Assembly (NCBI RefSeq): GCF_030160715.1
Contig: NZ_BSOW01000016.1
Span: 1 to 64,000, forward strand
Reading direction: 5' to 3'
Length of the DNA stretch: 64,000 nt
Source of the DNA: Bradyrhizobium iriomotense
Lineage (GTDB): Bacteria; Pseudomonadota; Alphaproteobacteria; Rhizobiales; Xanthobacteraceae
A model generated the notes under the pieces. The model was not told where the DNA came from. It did not search any database and saw nothing but the letters and a program-made list of their open reading frames with translations. Both the position numbers and the translations under genes were made by a program. Numbering within the stretch: the first letter of the stretch is position 1; each line of letters begins with the position of its first letter. Positions 1 to 9,437 of the stretch are shown here, one piece after another.

Positions 1-1
1 C

Positions 2-508
2 GATCTCTCCAATACCGGCGGCCGCTATCCGCAAGCGGCCGCGCCGGCCGCGCAGCCCGGCTATCCTGCGGCGCAGCCCGGTTATCCGGCGCCGGGCGGC
101 GGTCCGGCGACCCAGCCGCCCTCGCAATCGCCGCGCGACGAGTTCGACCTCGGCATCGGCTACATGCAGCGCAAGGACTATGCGCTGGCCGAGCAGACCA
201 TGAAGAGTTTCACGCAGAAATATCCGAGCGATCCCTTGCTCGGCGACGCCCAGTACTGGCTCGGCGAGAGCTACTTCCAGCGTCAGCAATATCGTGATGC
301 GGCAGAGGCCTTCCTCGCCGTCACCACGAAGTATGACAAGTCCGCAAAGGCGCCGGACTCCCTGCTGCGGCTCGGCCAGTCGCTGGCTGCGCTGAAGGAG
401 AAGGAAGCCGCCTGCGCCGCATTCGGCGAGGTGGGCCGCAAATATCCGCGTGCTTCCGCCGGCGTCAAAGCCGCCGTCGATCGCGAGCAGAAGCGGGTGA
501 AGTGCTAG
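2..508 (+). CDS. cpoB: CpoB/YbgF, Tol-Pal associated TPR protein (5' end outside window)
   Basis: C-terminal 168 residues of the periplasmic CpoB (YbgF) protein, which works with the Tol-Pal complex in coordinating outer-membrane constriction with peptidoglycan synthesis. The frame is open from the first bases of the window, so the start lies upstream. The visible part begins with a Pro/Gln/Ala/Gly-rich linker holding two QPGYPA-type repeats (about residues 1-45). Three tetratricopeptide repeats follow, typical of the family: a DLGIGYMQRKDYALAE unit, a DAQYWLGESYFQRQQY unit and a DSLLRLGQSLAALKE unit. It is followed 75 bp later by tilS and then ftsH, an order commonly seen in Alphaproteobacteria. 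The tol-pal genes would be expected just upstream. Confidence 0.9.
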   Translation, partial: DLSNTGGRYPQAAAPAAQPGYPAAQPGYPAPGGGPATQPPSQSPRDEFDLGIGYMQRKDYALAEQTMKSFTQKYPSDPLLGDAQYWLGESYFQRQQYRDAAEAFLAVTTKYDKSAKAPDSLLRLGQSLAALKEKEAACAAFGEVGRKYPRASAGVKAAVDREQKRVKC

Positions 509-583
509 CCGCTCCACCTCTTTGAACGCTGACAATGCCGATGGCGCTGCGCTAAATAGGCGCGCCATCCTGCGGGCAGCGTC

Positions 584-1651
584 ATGTCAGACGACGACAA
601 TTCTCCGATCTCGGCGCGTGAGGCGAAGCTGCTCTTCGCCGATCTGAGACGCGCGCCGGCGCTCGTGCTGGCTGTTTCGGGCGGGCCGGATTCCGTCGCG
701 CTGATGTGGCTTGCCGCGCGCTGGCGCAGGAGCCTCACGCACGGCCCGCAGCTCATCGCTGTCACCGTCGATCATGGCCTGCGACCGGAAGCGGCGCGCG
801 AGGCGCGCGACGTCAAGCACCTGGCGCGTTCGCTCGATTTGCCGCATCGGACGATGCGCTGGACCGGCGCCAAGCCGAAGACCGGTCTTCCCGCCGCAGC
901 GCGCGCCGCGCGCTACCGCCTGCTGACGCAGGCCGCGCGCGCGAGCGGAGCGACCCATGTCCTCACCGCGCACACCCGTGACGACCAGGCCGAGACTTTG
1001 CTGATGCGGTTGTTGCGCGGCAGCGGCATCGCCGGTCTGACCGCGATGGCACCCGTCACGGAGCGGGACGGGATCGCGCTGGCGCGTCCGCTGCTCGACG
1101 TGCCAAAGGCGCAGCTGATCGCGACCTTGAAACGCGCCAATATCGCTTTCGCTGACGATCCGACCAACCGCGACACCGTCTTCACGCGCCCGCGGCTGCG
1201 GGCGCTTTTGCCGCAGCTTGCTGCCGAAGGCGGCAGCGCGCGCAACCTGGCGCGGCTCGCGGCGCGGCTCGCCCGCGCCAATGCCGCCATCGACGTGCTG
1301 GCCAATGGCGCCGAGCGCTTCCTCGCGCTGAGGGATCGCGATCGCCTGCCGCCCGATGCGCCTGCGCGAAGCTTCGAAGCCTCGGCCTTCGCCACACTGC
1401 CGGAGGAGGTGCGCTTGCGGCTCCTGATGCGGGCGATCGACGCCGTCGGGCACGAGGGGCCGGCGGAACTTGGCAAGGTCGAGGCCCTCTTGGCGGTCCT
1501 CGACCGCGGCATCGCGGGCGCGGGCCGGCGCGCCGCCGGAACCGGTCGGCCTCAGGTCAAGCAGACGCTGGCGGGAGCCCTCATCAGCCTGTCCCGGGGG
1601 CGTATCCTGATCGAGCCGGCGCCGCCCCGGCGCATCAGGGGCGGATCATGA
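584..1651 (+). CDS. tilS: tRNA(Ile)-lysidine synthase
   Basis: 355-aa cytoplasmic ATP-dependent ligase that converts C34 of tRNA-Ile(CAU) to lysidine, switching the codon read from AUG to AUA. The PP-loop signature SGGPDSVAL is at about residues 33-41. It is followed by the family's VDHGLRPEA and HTRDDQAETLLMRLLRGSG motifs at about residues 65 and 130, and by DPTNRD near residue 194, which contributes to the active site. The C-terminal part is short, as usual in alphaproteobacterial TilS. It sits between cpoB and ftsH on the same strand. The ATG at 584 has no strong Shine-Dalgarno, but the alignment of the N-terminus with the PP-loop fits. Confidence 0.93.
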   Translation: MSDDDNSPISAREAKLLFADLRRAPALVLAVSGGPDSVALMWLAARWRRSLTHGPQLIAVTVDHGLRPEAAREARDVKHLARSLDLPHRTMRWTGAKPKTGLPAAARAARYRLLTQAARASGATHVLTAHTRDDQAETLLMRLLRGSGIAGLTAMAPVTERDGIALARPLLDVPKAQLIATLKRANIAFADDPTNRDTVFTRPRLRALLPQLAAEGGSARNLARLAARLARANAAIDVLANGAERFLALRDRDRLPPDAPARSFEASAFATLPEEVRLRLLMRAIDAVGHEGPAELGKVEALLAVLDRGIAGAGRRAAGTGRPQVKQTLAGALISLSRGRILIEPAPPRRIRGGS

Positions 1652-1744
1652 CACCGGCCGCGCGGCCCTTGTCCCCTCAGGACACCTTAACCAGGCCGGA
1701 AAAACCCAGACTGCCCCGCCATTATTTGCGCGGGAATCGGGCTA

Positions 1745-1767
1745 AGATGGGATAAATAGTCCCATCT
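1745..1767. promoter_or_regulatory. 8-bp inverted repeat upstream of ftsH
   Basis: AGATGGGA at 1745-1752 is repeated inverted as TCCCATCT at 1760-1767 around a 7-nt AT-rich spacer (TAAATAG). It lies between tilS and ftsH, just upstream of the candidate ftsH promoter. It could be an operator or a weak hairpin at the end of the tilS transcript; there is no U-tract, so terminator function is doubtful. Confidence 0.4.
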
Positions 1768-1774
1768 CGTTCCC

Positions 1775-1802
1775 TTGGCAGCGACCGGGGCGGCACCTAA
1801 AT
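1775..1802 (+). promoter_or_regulatory. Candidate promoter of ftsH
   Basis: TTGGCA at 1775-1780 and CTAAAT at 1797-1802 are separated by 16 bp and lie about 95 bp upstream of the ftsH ATG. They resemble a -35/-10 pair. Bacterial ftsH genes are often heat-shock controlled, but I cannot tell a housekeeping from an RpoH promoter here by eye. Confidence 0.3.
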
Positions 1803-1826
1803 TGTATGCGTCCAACCGAGAGGATT

Positions 1827-1856
1827 CCTTGGGGATTTTCTCTAGCTTGCCCAAGG
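1827..1856 (+). promoter_or_regulatory. Inverted repeat in the ftsH leader
   Basis: CCTTGGG (1827-1833) pairs with CCCAAGG (1850-1856) across a 16-nt loop. This would form a stem in the 5' untranslated region ending 38 nt before the start codon and upstream of the ribosome binding site GAAGGAAG. It may influence translation or mRNA stability. Confidence 0.35.
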
Positions 1857-1894
1857 ATTAGGGCCGCGATCCGCGCGACCACGAAGGAAGATCG

Positions 1895-3817
<1,923 letters not shown>

Positions 3818-3860
3818 GCCTACGTGCCACGGCCGGCTATTCCGGCAAACCGCTCTCGCA

Positions 3861-3896
3861 AAAGCCCGGCATCAATCCGGGCTTTCGCATTTTTGT
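3861..3896 (+). terminator. Intrinsic terminator of ftsH
   Basis: AAAGCCCGG (3861-3869) and CCGGGCTTT (3877-3885) form a perfect 9-bp stem with a 7-nt loop, followed by CGCATTTTTG. It is 44 nt past the ftsH stop and on the correct strand. Confidence 0.85.
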
Positions 3897-3936
3897 GGAC
3901 GGCTTGTCGGTCGCCTATGGCGATCTCGTCGGAGAA

Positions 3937-4086
3937 TTACCCGCCGACGTGCGGCTCATGAAGGCCGCCAAGGCTCCGCTCGACCTCGTACATCTGTTCG
4001 CGCGTGAGGCAGCGGAAATAGCGTTCTCTCTGAATCGGGAGATCATTTCGATATCGCGGATGAGGGTGCGTCAGCCACTTGCCCAT
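3937..4086 (-). CDS. Possible 49-aa small protein overlapping the downstream end of the membrane protein gene
   Basis: An open frame of 49 codons starts with ATG at 4086 inside the 3' end of the preceding minus-strand gene (different frame, 44-bp overlap) and ends with TAA at 3937. The C-terminal half (RYFRCLTREQMYEVERSL and onward) uses GC-rich third positions and reads like a real alpha-helical peptide, while the first 18 codons do not. I found no strong ribosome binding site, so translation would rely on coupling to the upstream gene. It fills the otherwise empty gap between the ftsH terminator and the membrane protein gene. I recognise no family. Confidence 0.3.
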   Translation of the reverse strand: MGKWLTHPHPRYRNDLPIQRERYFRCLTREQMYEVERSLGGLHEPHVGG

Positions 4087-5542
4087 TGTCGCGCACATGG
4101 ATCACCGCGATGTCGTCGGCATAGATCCGCTTCCAGCCCTTGAGGTGATCGAGGATCTGCGGGCCCGGCGCATCGGCGACCAAGAGCGTCGCGTCGATCT
4201 TATATTCGTCGAGCAGGCGCGGCAGAATCTCGGGCTGCTTCCCCTCGGTCGCCTTGAAGAAGTCCATGACGAATTTCTCGCCATAGAGCTCGGCGCGGCC
4301 ATCGACGAAGACCGGGACGTCGCGCGAGATCAGATAGCCGCCGAACTGGTAGGCGTTGAAGATGCGCTGCGCCTTGCGCTGCTCGAGCACATCGACCGCC
4401 GCGACCGGCGTCTGCAGCATCGTGAACGTGAAGCGGTGATGTCCCATATAGATCGAAGTCGAGGTCCAGCTTGCTGCCACGATCATCAGCGCGCCCAGTG
4501 CGGTGACGTAGCGGGCCGGCCAGCCGTTGGCGCCTGCTGCGTCCGGCTCAGTGCGTGGTGACAATCCGCCGAGCGGCTTTGCCAGCACCAGCGGCACCAG
4601 GAACGCAAATGCCTCGATGCTCCTGACATGCGTGAGCGCGCTCCAGGTCAGGAACAGGATCAGGAAAATCCGCGGCGCCGAGAGCACGAGGCCGCGATAG
4701 AAGCCGATGGCGATGAGGCCGAGCAGCGCGCCTTCGAACGCTGAGAACGAGGCGAAATTCGCCGGCATCCACTCGAAGATCACCGTCAGCAGTTCGCCGA
4801 GGTTGAGGATGTTGGTCGCGCCCCACAGCGTCCTCCAGCCGTAGGGTGTGGCGCAGCTTGCGATCAGCGCCGCGATGCCGAACAGCACCCAGCGCAGGAA
4901 TAATTGAATCCGTCGTCCTTTCTCGGCATGCTCGACCGCCTCGAGCGCGATCGGACCAATCAACGCCAGACCCAGAACGAAGCCGCCATGCAGGTTCGCC
5001 CACAACGCCATCAACGGCAGCCAGAGCCATGACGGCGCGCTCCTGCGATCGGCGGCCGCCATCAACACGCCGGCCCACAGCACCATGACGGGCAGCGCCA
5101 GGATGTGCGGACGCGCCAGCAGATGATGCAGCGACAACAGCAGCGCCAGCATCGCAAACAGCACCGAGCGCGGAAGCTCGAGATGCGCATCGAGCAGATA
5201 GACGAAGATCGCGACAGTGAGCGCGATCGCAATCGTCGTGAGGATCACCGGTCCCGCCCAGCCCCATTGCGCATAGGAGCTCGCGAACAGCACTTGCGAC
5301 AGCCACGAGGTGGATATCCAGGGCTGGCCCGATCGCGTGAATGAATAGATGTCCGTATAGGGCAGCGCGCGATGATCGAGGATCCATTGCCCGATCTTGA
5401 TCTGCCAGAACGAGTCGGAATCCTGGAGCAGCGTGTCGCCGATGAAGAGGAAGCAGAGATAGGCGCCCGCGCCGACGCAGAGCGGCACCAGGACTCGCGC
5501 GCGGCTCTGCATCGCCATGCTGTAAGTAGAGGAGATGGACAT
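4043..5542 (-). CDS. Polytopic membrane protein, GT-C glycosyltransferase-like
   Basis: 499-aa inner-membrane protein with about ten hydrophobic segments. After the first one comes DSDSFWQIKIGQWILDH, an acidic motif in the first extracytoplasmic loop that resembles the catalytic loop of lipid-linked-sugar-dependent GT-C enzymes (ArnT/PMT-like). The C-terminal 120 residues are soluble (VFVDGRAELYG and onward), as in some of these enzymes. The family appears as uncharacterised membrane proteins in Bradyrhizobium. Start at the ATG with GAGG 5 nt upstream. It is monocistronic or coupled to the small frame at 3937-4086. The glycosyltransferase call is inference from topology and the acidic motif; donor and acceptor are unknown. 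Confidence 0.7.
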   Translation of the reverse strand: MSISSTYSMAMQSRARVLVPLCVGAGAYLCFLFIGDTLLQDSDSFWQIKIGQWILDHRALPYTDIYSFTRSGQPWISTSWLSQVLFASSYAQWGWAGPVILTTIAIALTVAIFVYLLDAHLELPRSVLFAMLALLLSLHHLLARPHILALPVMVLWAGVLMAAADRRSAPSWLWLPLMALWANLHGGFVLGLALIGPIALEAVEHAEKGRRIQLFLRWVLFGIAALIASCATPYGWRTLWGATNILNLGELLTVIFEWMPANFASFSAFEGALLGLIAIGFYRGLVLSAPRIFLILFLTWSALTHVRSIEAFAFLVPLVLAKPLGGLSPRTEPDAAGANGWPARYVTALGALMIVAASWTSTSIYMGHHRFTFTMLQTPVAAVDVLEQRKAQRIFNAYQFGGYLISRDVPVFVDGRAELYGEKFVMDFFKATEGKQPEILPRLLDEYKIDATLLVADAPGPQILDHLKGWKRIYADDIAVIHVRDNGQVADAPSSAISK

Positions 5543-5662
5543 TCCGCCTCGTCGTTCTGCCGGACGTTGATCCTGCCGGCCGTTGCGGGCGGCATTGGAT
5601 CATGACGGTCATAACTTCGAGTAAACCGGCACAGATGCGGCGAGCATGTTTCCGGGCAATTT

Positions 5663-5686
5663 AACCGATTGTTTTCAATTTCGGTT
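5663..5686. promoter_or_regulatory. Palindrome upstream of the pilin gene
   Basis: AACCGA (5663-5668) and TCGGTT (5681-5686) form an inverted repeat with an inner TTG-TTTT-CAA stretch, in an AT-rich patch 160 bp upstream of the Flp pilin start. It is a plausible protein-binding site in this 302-bp intergenic region (5543-5844). I see no further gene there. Confidence 0.35.
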
Positions 5687-5844
5687 TACCATCGCGGAAT
5701 ACACGCAAACCGCTGCAGGTTTCCGCGAGCGAATTAACTGCGGTGCAAGTCTTTGTCGCTACGGTCCGTTCCATGGTCGCACGGGCGCTGGGAAGCCGGT
5801 CAGACCAGACTAGTTGTAGCCTTGTGTACACTTTGGAGCACACT

Positions 5845-6009
5845 ATGAAGAACCTCGTTGCGCGCTTTGTGAAGGATGAATCCGGCGCCACCGCTATTGA
5901 ATACGGTCTGATCGCCGCCGGCATCGCGCTGGCCATCATCACCGTCGTCAATAACCTCGGCACCTCGCTGAACTCCAAGTTCGGCTCGATCTCGTCCAGC
6001 CTGAAGTAA
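5845..6009 (+). CDS. Flp family type IVb pilin
   Basis: 54-aa class III prepilin. A short basic leader (MKNLVARFVKDESG) is followed by the Flp signature ATAIEYGLIAAGIALAI, whose Glu and Tyr after the cleavage site are required in this family for processing and assembly, and then by a hydrophobic helix. TadV/CpaA-type peptidases would cut after the Gly before ATAIEY. The start is the ATG at 5845, with GGAG 6 nt upstream; an in-frame ATG further upstream lacks a site. No tad/cpa assembly genes are in the window, so it must use a machinery encoded elsewhere. Strong terminator directly downstream, suggesting a highly expressed monocistronic mRNA. Confidence 0.93.
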   Translation: MKNLVARFVKDESGATAIEYGLIAAGIALAIITVVNNLGTSLNSKFGSISSSLK

Positions 6010-6034
6010 GTTCGGACGATCGACGTGAATTCAG

Positions 6035-6066
6035 AGAGCCCCGGGATTCCGGGGCTCTTTCATTTG
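6035..6066 (+). terminator. Intrinsic terminator of the pilin gene
   Basis: A perfect 10-bp stem (AGAGCCCCGG at 6035-6044, CCGGGGCTCT at 6049-6058) with a 4-nt loop, followed by TTCATTT. It begins 26 nt after the pilin stop codon. Confidence 0.9.
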
Positions 6067-6095
6067 AGCCACTGCGCGCGATGTCGCCTGGCGCT

Positions 6096-6198
6096 TAAAG
6101 CGCGATGAGATTGGGATGAATCATCATCGCGCTTTAGGTTATTGTTTGAGCATGATCTTTTCGGAAAACCGATTCACACTTTTCCGGATCATGCTCTA
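6096..6198 (-). repeat. Two-module palindromic repeat, copy 1
   Basis: Module B (TAAAGCGCGATGA at 6096-6108, inverted at 6124-6136) is followed by module A (GCATGATC at 6150-6157, inverted as GATCATGC at 6187-6194, around a GGAAAACCG/TTTTCCGG core). Modules are in the reverse order relative to the copy at 42801-42903. It lies between the pilin terminator and the TetR gene. Confidence 0.9.
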
Positions 6199-6411
6199 GG
6201 CGCTGGATACGATGACGGCTTCCGTGCTTACGAGCCTTGTGCGCTCGGCTTCGTCCTCGCACTGCTTGCGAGCTTCCCGTTTCTGAAAATCCCCGTCGGG
6301 CTTGCGGCGACGCTGATCGTTGCCGCGCTCATCGTCGCCCGTGCGGTCGCTCATCGGCGTGAGCTGCCGGCGTCCCGGCCGGGCCTTACCTTGTCCCTTG
6401 CCTCGTCCTGA
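6142..6411 (+). pseudogene. Possible remnant of a small membrane protein fused to the repeat
   Basis: An 89-codon open frame whose first about 20 codons (MFEHDLFGKPIHTFPDHAL) are simply translation of the palindromic repeat. The rest encodes two hydrophobic stretches (ALGFVLALLASFPFLKI and AATLIVAALIVARAV) ending in a basic tail, which looks like a small membrane protein. There is no start codon in this frame downstream of the repeat. Either the repeat inserted into and truncated a gene, or the frame is fortuitous. No ribosome binding site is visible. Confidence 0.25.
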
Positions 6412-6454
6412 GCCGGCAGATCAGCCTCGCACATTTGAGGTCTTGTCATCTGCT

Positions 6455-6470
6455 CTGAATAGTTGTTCAG
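6455..6470. promoter_or_regulatory. Candidate TetR-family operator
   Basis: CTGAATAGTTGTTCAG is a near-palindrome (CTGAA-N-A / T-N-TTCAG) about 85 bp upstream of the TetR regulator start. TetR proteins usually autoregulate through 14-18 bp palindromes of this shape in their own promoter. This is inference from position and symmetry only. Confidence 0.4.
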
Positions 6471-6555
6471 TTCTTGCGGGGCGATTTGCAGCGAAAACAG
6501 TGAAGAAGCGTTCGGCCGAAACGCGCGGCCAGGCGCGTGGGACAGGAAGCGCGCC

Positions 6556-7233
6556 ATGGTTTACCGGCGGACCCATCAAGTGGTGAAACGCCTAGCCGCC
6601 CGGCGCAGCGCCATTCTGGCGGCGGCGCGGGAGGCGGCAGCGGAAGGCGGCATGGTGGCGGTGCAGATCGCCCCGGTCGCGGTCAGGGCCAACGTCGCGG
6701 CGGGAACGGTCTACCGCTATTTCCCTTCAAAAGCCGACCTGATCTCCGAGCTGATCGCCGAAGTGTCGCGCGACGAGCTCGCCGCGATCCGCCGGGCCGC
6801 CGACGCCGCTCCGGGGCCGTCCTCGGCGCTGGCGGCCGCCGTCACCACGGTTGCGGTGCACACGCTGTCCCAGCGCAAGCTCGCCTGGGGCATCCTGGCC
6901 GAGCCCGTCGACGTCGATGTCAGCGCTTCGCGGCTTGCGAGCCGTCGCGAGATCGCGGGTGAGATCGCTTCCCGGATCGACGCCGCCGTGCGGGCCGGCC
7001 ATTTGCCGGCGCAGGACACTGCGCTTGCTGCAACGGCGCTGCTCGGCGCGCTGCACGAGGCGCTGGTCGGGCCGCTCGCGCCCGACAATCTCGAGGATCC
7101 GGTCAAGCTGCGCGACGCCGTTCAGACGGTCACGCTGCTGGCGCTGCGTGCCGTCGGCGTCATGGATGCCCGCGCCCGTGGTCTCGTGGTGCAGCAGACG
7201 GTGTTGCCGGCGAAGGCGTTGGAGGGAGCTTAA
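6556..7233 (+). CDS. TetR/AcrR family transcriptional regulator
   Basis: 225-aa one-component regulator. The N-terminal TetR DNA-binding domain is at about residues 15-65 (RRSAILAAAREAAAEGG, then VRANVAAGTVYRYFPSKADLISEL, the recognition helix and the family's YRYF motif). The rest is an all-helical ligand-binding domain rich in Ala and Leu. Start taken at the ATG at 6556, preceded by AGGAA with 7-nt spacing; an in-frame ATG 93 bp upstream would add an unrelated tail. No efflux pump or obvious target lies beside it: the convergent neighbour is pyruvate kinase. Ligand unknown. Confidence 0.88.
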   Translation: MVYRRTHQVVKRLAARRSAILAAAREAAAEGGMVAVQIAPVAVRANVAAGTVYRYFPSKADLISELIAEVSRDELAAIRRAADAAPGPSSALAAAVTTVAVHTLSQRKLAWGILAEPVDVDVSASRLASRREIAGEIASRIDAAVRAGHLPAQDTALAATALLGALHEALVGPLAPDNLEDPVKLRDAVQTVTLLALRAVGVMDARARGLVVQQTVLPAKALEGA

Positions 7234-7239
7234 CGCCCC

Positions 7240-8676
7240 TCACATATTGGCGTCGCCCTCGGGGCCGACGGACGCGATCCGCACCATGTTGGTCGTGCCG
7301 GGGATGCCGAGCGGAACGCCGGCGACGATGATGACGCGCTGGCCGGCGCGGACAAAGCCATCGCGGAACGCGATCTGGCCGGCGCGGCTGACCATGTCGT
7401 CCTGGTCGCGTGCGTCTTCCGCCACCACGCAATGCACGCCCCAGACCACCGCGAGCTTGCGCCCCGTCGTCATGTTCGGCGTGATCGCCACGATCGGCGC
7501 CTTCGGACGTTCGCGCGCCACGCGGATCGCGGTCGAGCCGGAGCTGGTCCAGCAGATCAGCGCCGGCAGGTCGAGCGTCTCGGCCATCACGCGCGCGGCG
7601 TCCGCGATCGCATCGCCGACTGTCGACTCCGGGTCCGGCCGCTGCGCCATGATCACGGAGCGATAGGTCGGGTCGCGCTCGACCTCCTCGCCGATCCGAT
7701 TCATGGTCGAGACTGCCTCGACCGGGAACTTGCCGGCAGCCGATTCAGCCGACAGCATGATGGCGTCGGCGCCCTCATAGACGGCGGTCGCGACGTCGGA
7801 GACTTCCGCGCGCGTCGGCACCGGCGACTGGATCATCGATTCCAGCATCTGGGTGGCGATCACCACCGGCTTGCCGGCGCGGCGCGCCATCCGCGTCATC
7901 TGCTTCTGAAGGCTCGGCACGCGCTCCAGCGGCAGCTCGACGCCGAGATCGCCGCGCGCCACCATCAGCGCGTCGGAGGCCTCGATGATGTCGGCGAGGC
8001 GATCGATCGCCTGCGGCTTCTCGATCTTGGCCATCACGGCGGCACGGCCGCGGATCATCTTCTTGGCTTCGAGCACGTCATCGGCGCGCTGCACGAAGGA
8101 CAGCGCGATCCAGTCGATGCCCGTGGTCGCGGCGGCCTCGAGGTCGGCGCGGTCCTTCTGGGTCATCGCCGAGACCGGCAGGTCGGTATCGGGCAGGCTG
8201 ACGCCCTTGCGGTCGGACATCTTGCCGCCGACCACGACACGCGTCACCGCATGCTCTTTCGAGGTCTGCTCCGCGATCAGCCGCACCTTGCCGTCATCGA
8301 GCAACAGCGCATGGCCGGGCCGGAGCGCGGCGAGGATCTCCGGATGCGGAAGGTAGACGCGGGTCGTGTCGCCCGGCGCCTTGTCGGAGTCCAGCGTGAA
8401 GGTCTGGCCGTTCTGGAGCTGCACGGCCCCTTCGGCGAACGAGCCGAGCCGGAGCTTCGGCCCCTGGAGATCGACCAGGATGCCGATCGGCCGCCCGTAG
8501 CTGGACTCGACGTTGCGGATCGTCGCCACCAGCTCCCGCATCTTGTCATGCGGGGTGTGGCTCATATTGATGCGGAAGATGTCGGCACCGGCCTCGAACA
8601 GGCGGCGGATTGTCGCGAGGTCCGAGGAGGCAGGTCCAAGGGTCGCGAGAATCTTGATACGGCGAAGTCGCCTCAT
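7240..8676 (-). CDS. pyk: Pyruvate kinase
   Basis: 478-aa glycolytic enzyme that transfers phosphate from phosphoenolpyruvate to ADP. Landmarks: KILATLGPASSDLATIRRL at the N-terminus, RINMSHT, the VDLQGPKLRLG start of the B domain region, the catalytic-lysine motif VMAKIEKPQAI near residue 220, VARGDLGVELPLERVP with the Mg-binding acidic residues, and ATQMLESMI. Full length for the family. Its start codon overlaps the stop of the upstream DUF1036 gene (shared ATGA, 8673-8676), so the two are probably co-transcribed and translationally coupled. Confidence 0.97.
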   Translation of the reverse strand: MRRLRRIKILATLGPASSDLATIRRLFEAGADIFRINMSHTPHDKMRELVATIRNVESSYGRPIGILVDLQGPKLRLGSFAEGAVQLQNGQTFTLDSDKAPGDTTRVYLPHPEILAALRPGHALLLDDGKVRLIAEQTSKEHAVTRVVVGGKMSDRKGVSLPDTDLPVSAMTQKDRADLEAAATTGIDWIALSFVQRADDVLEAKKMIRGRAAVMAKIEKPQAIDRLADIIEASDALMVARGDLGVELPLERVPSLQKQMTRMARRAGKPVVIATQMLESMIQSPVPTRAEVSDVATAVYEGADAIMLSAESAAGKFPVEAVSTMNRIGEEVERDPTYRSVIMAQRPDPESTVGDAIADAARVMAETLDLPALICWTSSGSTAIRVARERPKAPIVAITPNMTTGRKLAVVWGVHCVVAEDARDQDDMVSRAGQIAFRDGFVRAGQRVIIVAGVPLGIPGTTNMVRIASVGPEGDANM

Positions 8677-9275
8677 GGCTTATTTCCAGGCGGGGGCGGG
8701 GGGGCTGGCGCAAGGCCAGGCGAGCCCGGGGGCGTAGCACCCGGCGGGCTATTGGGCAAACCCGGAACGCCGCCACCCGGGCCAACCGGGCCCGGCAGTC
8801 CAGGCACCCGCTGTTGCGAGGGCTGTTCGTTGGCGTCGGTGAGCTGCACCGTCCAGGCGCGCTGCTCGCCGGTATCGACCTCGAAATAGCCGGTCCGGTC
8901 GTAGCCGCGGGCGAGGCAGTCCTCGGTGCCGCGGATGGTGAATTCCTTGTCCCGCGAGCACATGAAGGCCTGGCCCGACCATTCGCCGCCGCGGTCATAG
9001 TCGATCGCGTAGATGTAATAATAGCGGGCGACCAGCGTGCCCCGCAGCAGCGTCTCGCAGGAGCGCGACGAGATATTCCACCAGCCCTCCGTGGTCCACC
9101 CTTCGGCATCCTTGTAGCCGAGCGCGATCCCGACCCGGCTCGAGGTGTTGTTGCAGAGGCGGAAGTCGGCCGAGGCGGGGCTCGTCGACAGGCATAGCAA
9201 GGCGATCGCCAGCGCCGGGGCGAGGCGGACGAGCCATGAGGAGAGGCGCTGGAAGGCGGGAGATTCGGCGATCAT
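8673..9275 (-). CDS. DUF1036 domain secreted protein
   Basis: 200-aa protein with an N-terminal signal sequence (hydrophobic LAPALAIALLCLS, Ala-x-Ala cleavage near residue 36). The DUF1036 domain follows (FRLCNNTSSRVGIALGYKD and onward), with the family's four cysteines (LCNN, SCET, MCSR, DCLA) likely forming periplasmic disulfides. The last 55 residues are a Pro/Gly-rich tail. DUF1036 proteins are common in rhizobia and lack a defined biochemical role. It is the first gene of a two-gene unit with pyk (4-bp ATGA overlap). Confidence 0.85.
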   Translation of the reverse strand: MIAESPAFQRLSSWLVRLAPALAIALLCLSTSPASADFRLCNNTSSRVGIALGYKDAEGWTTEGWWNISSRSCETLLRGTLVARYYYIYAIDYDRGGEWSGQAFMCSRDKEFTIRGTEDCLARGYDRTGYFEVDTGEQRAWTVQLTDANEQPSQQRVPGLPGPVGPGGGVPGLPNSPPGATPPGSPGLAPAPPPPPGNKP

Positions 9276-9437
9276 CGTCGCGGGAAGCTATATCAGATCA
9301 TTGACGATTTGGCGTAGAGGGCGCGGGAACTGCCTGAGGACCGCCCAAGGGTCCCGTTTGCACCGGGATATGGCAAAATCTGTGACAAAGGCCTACCTAG
9401 TCCCGTAAACGGCAGTCCGGACAGTGAGGTCATCGTC

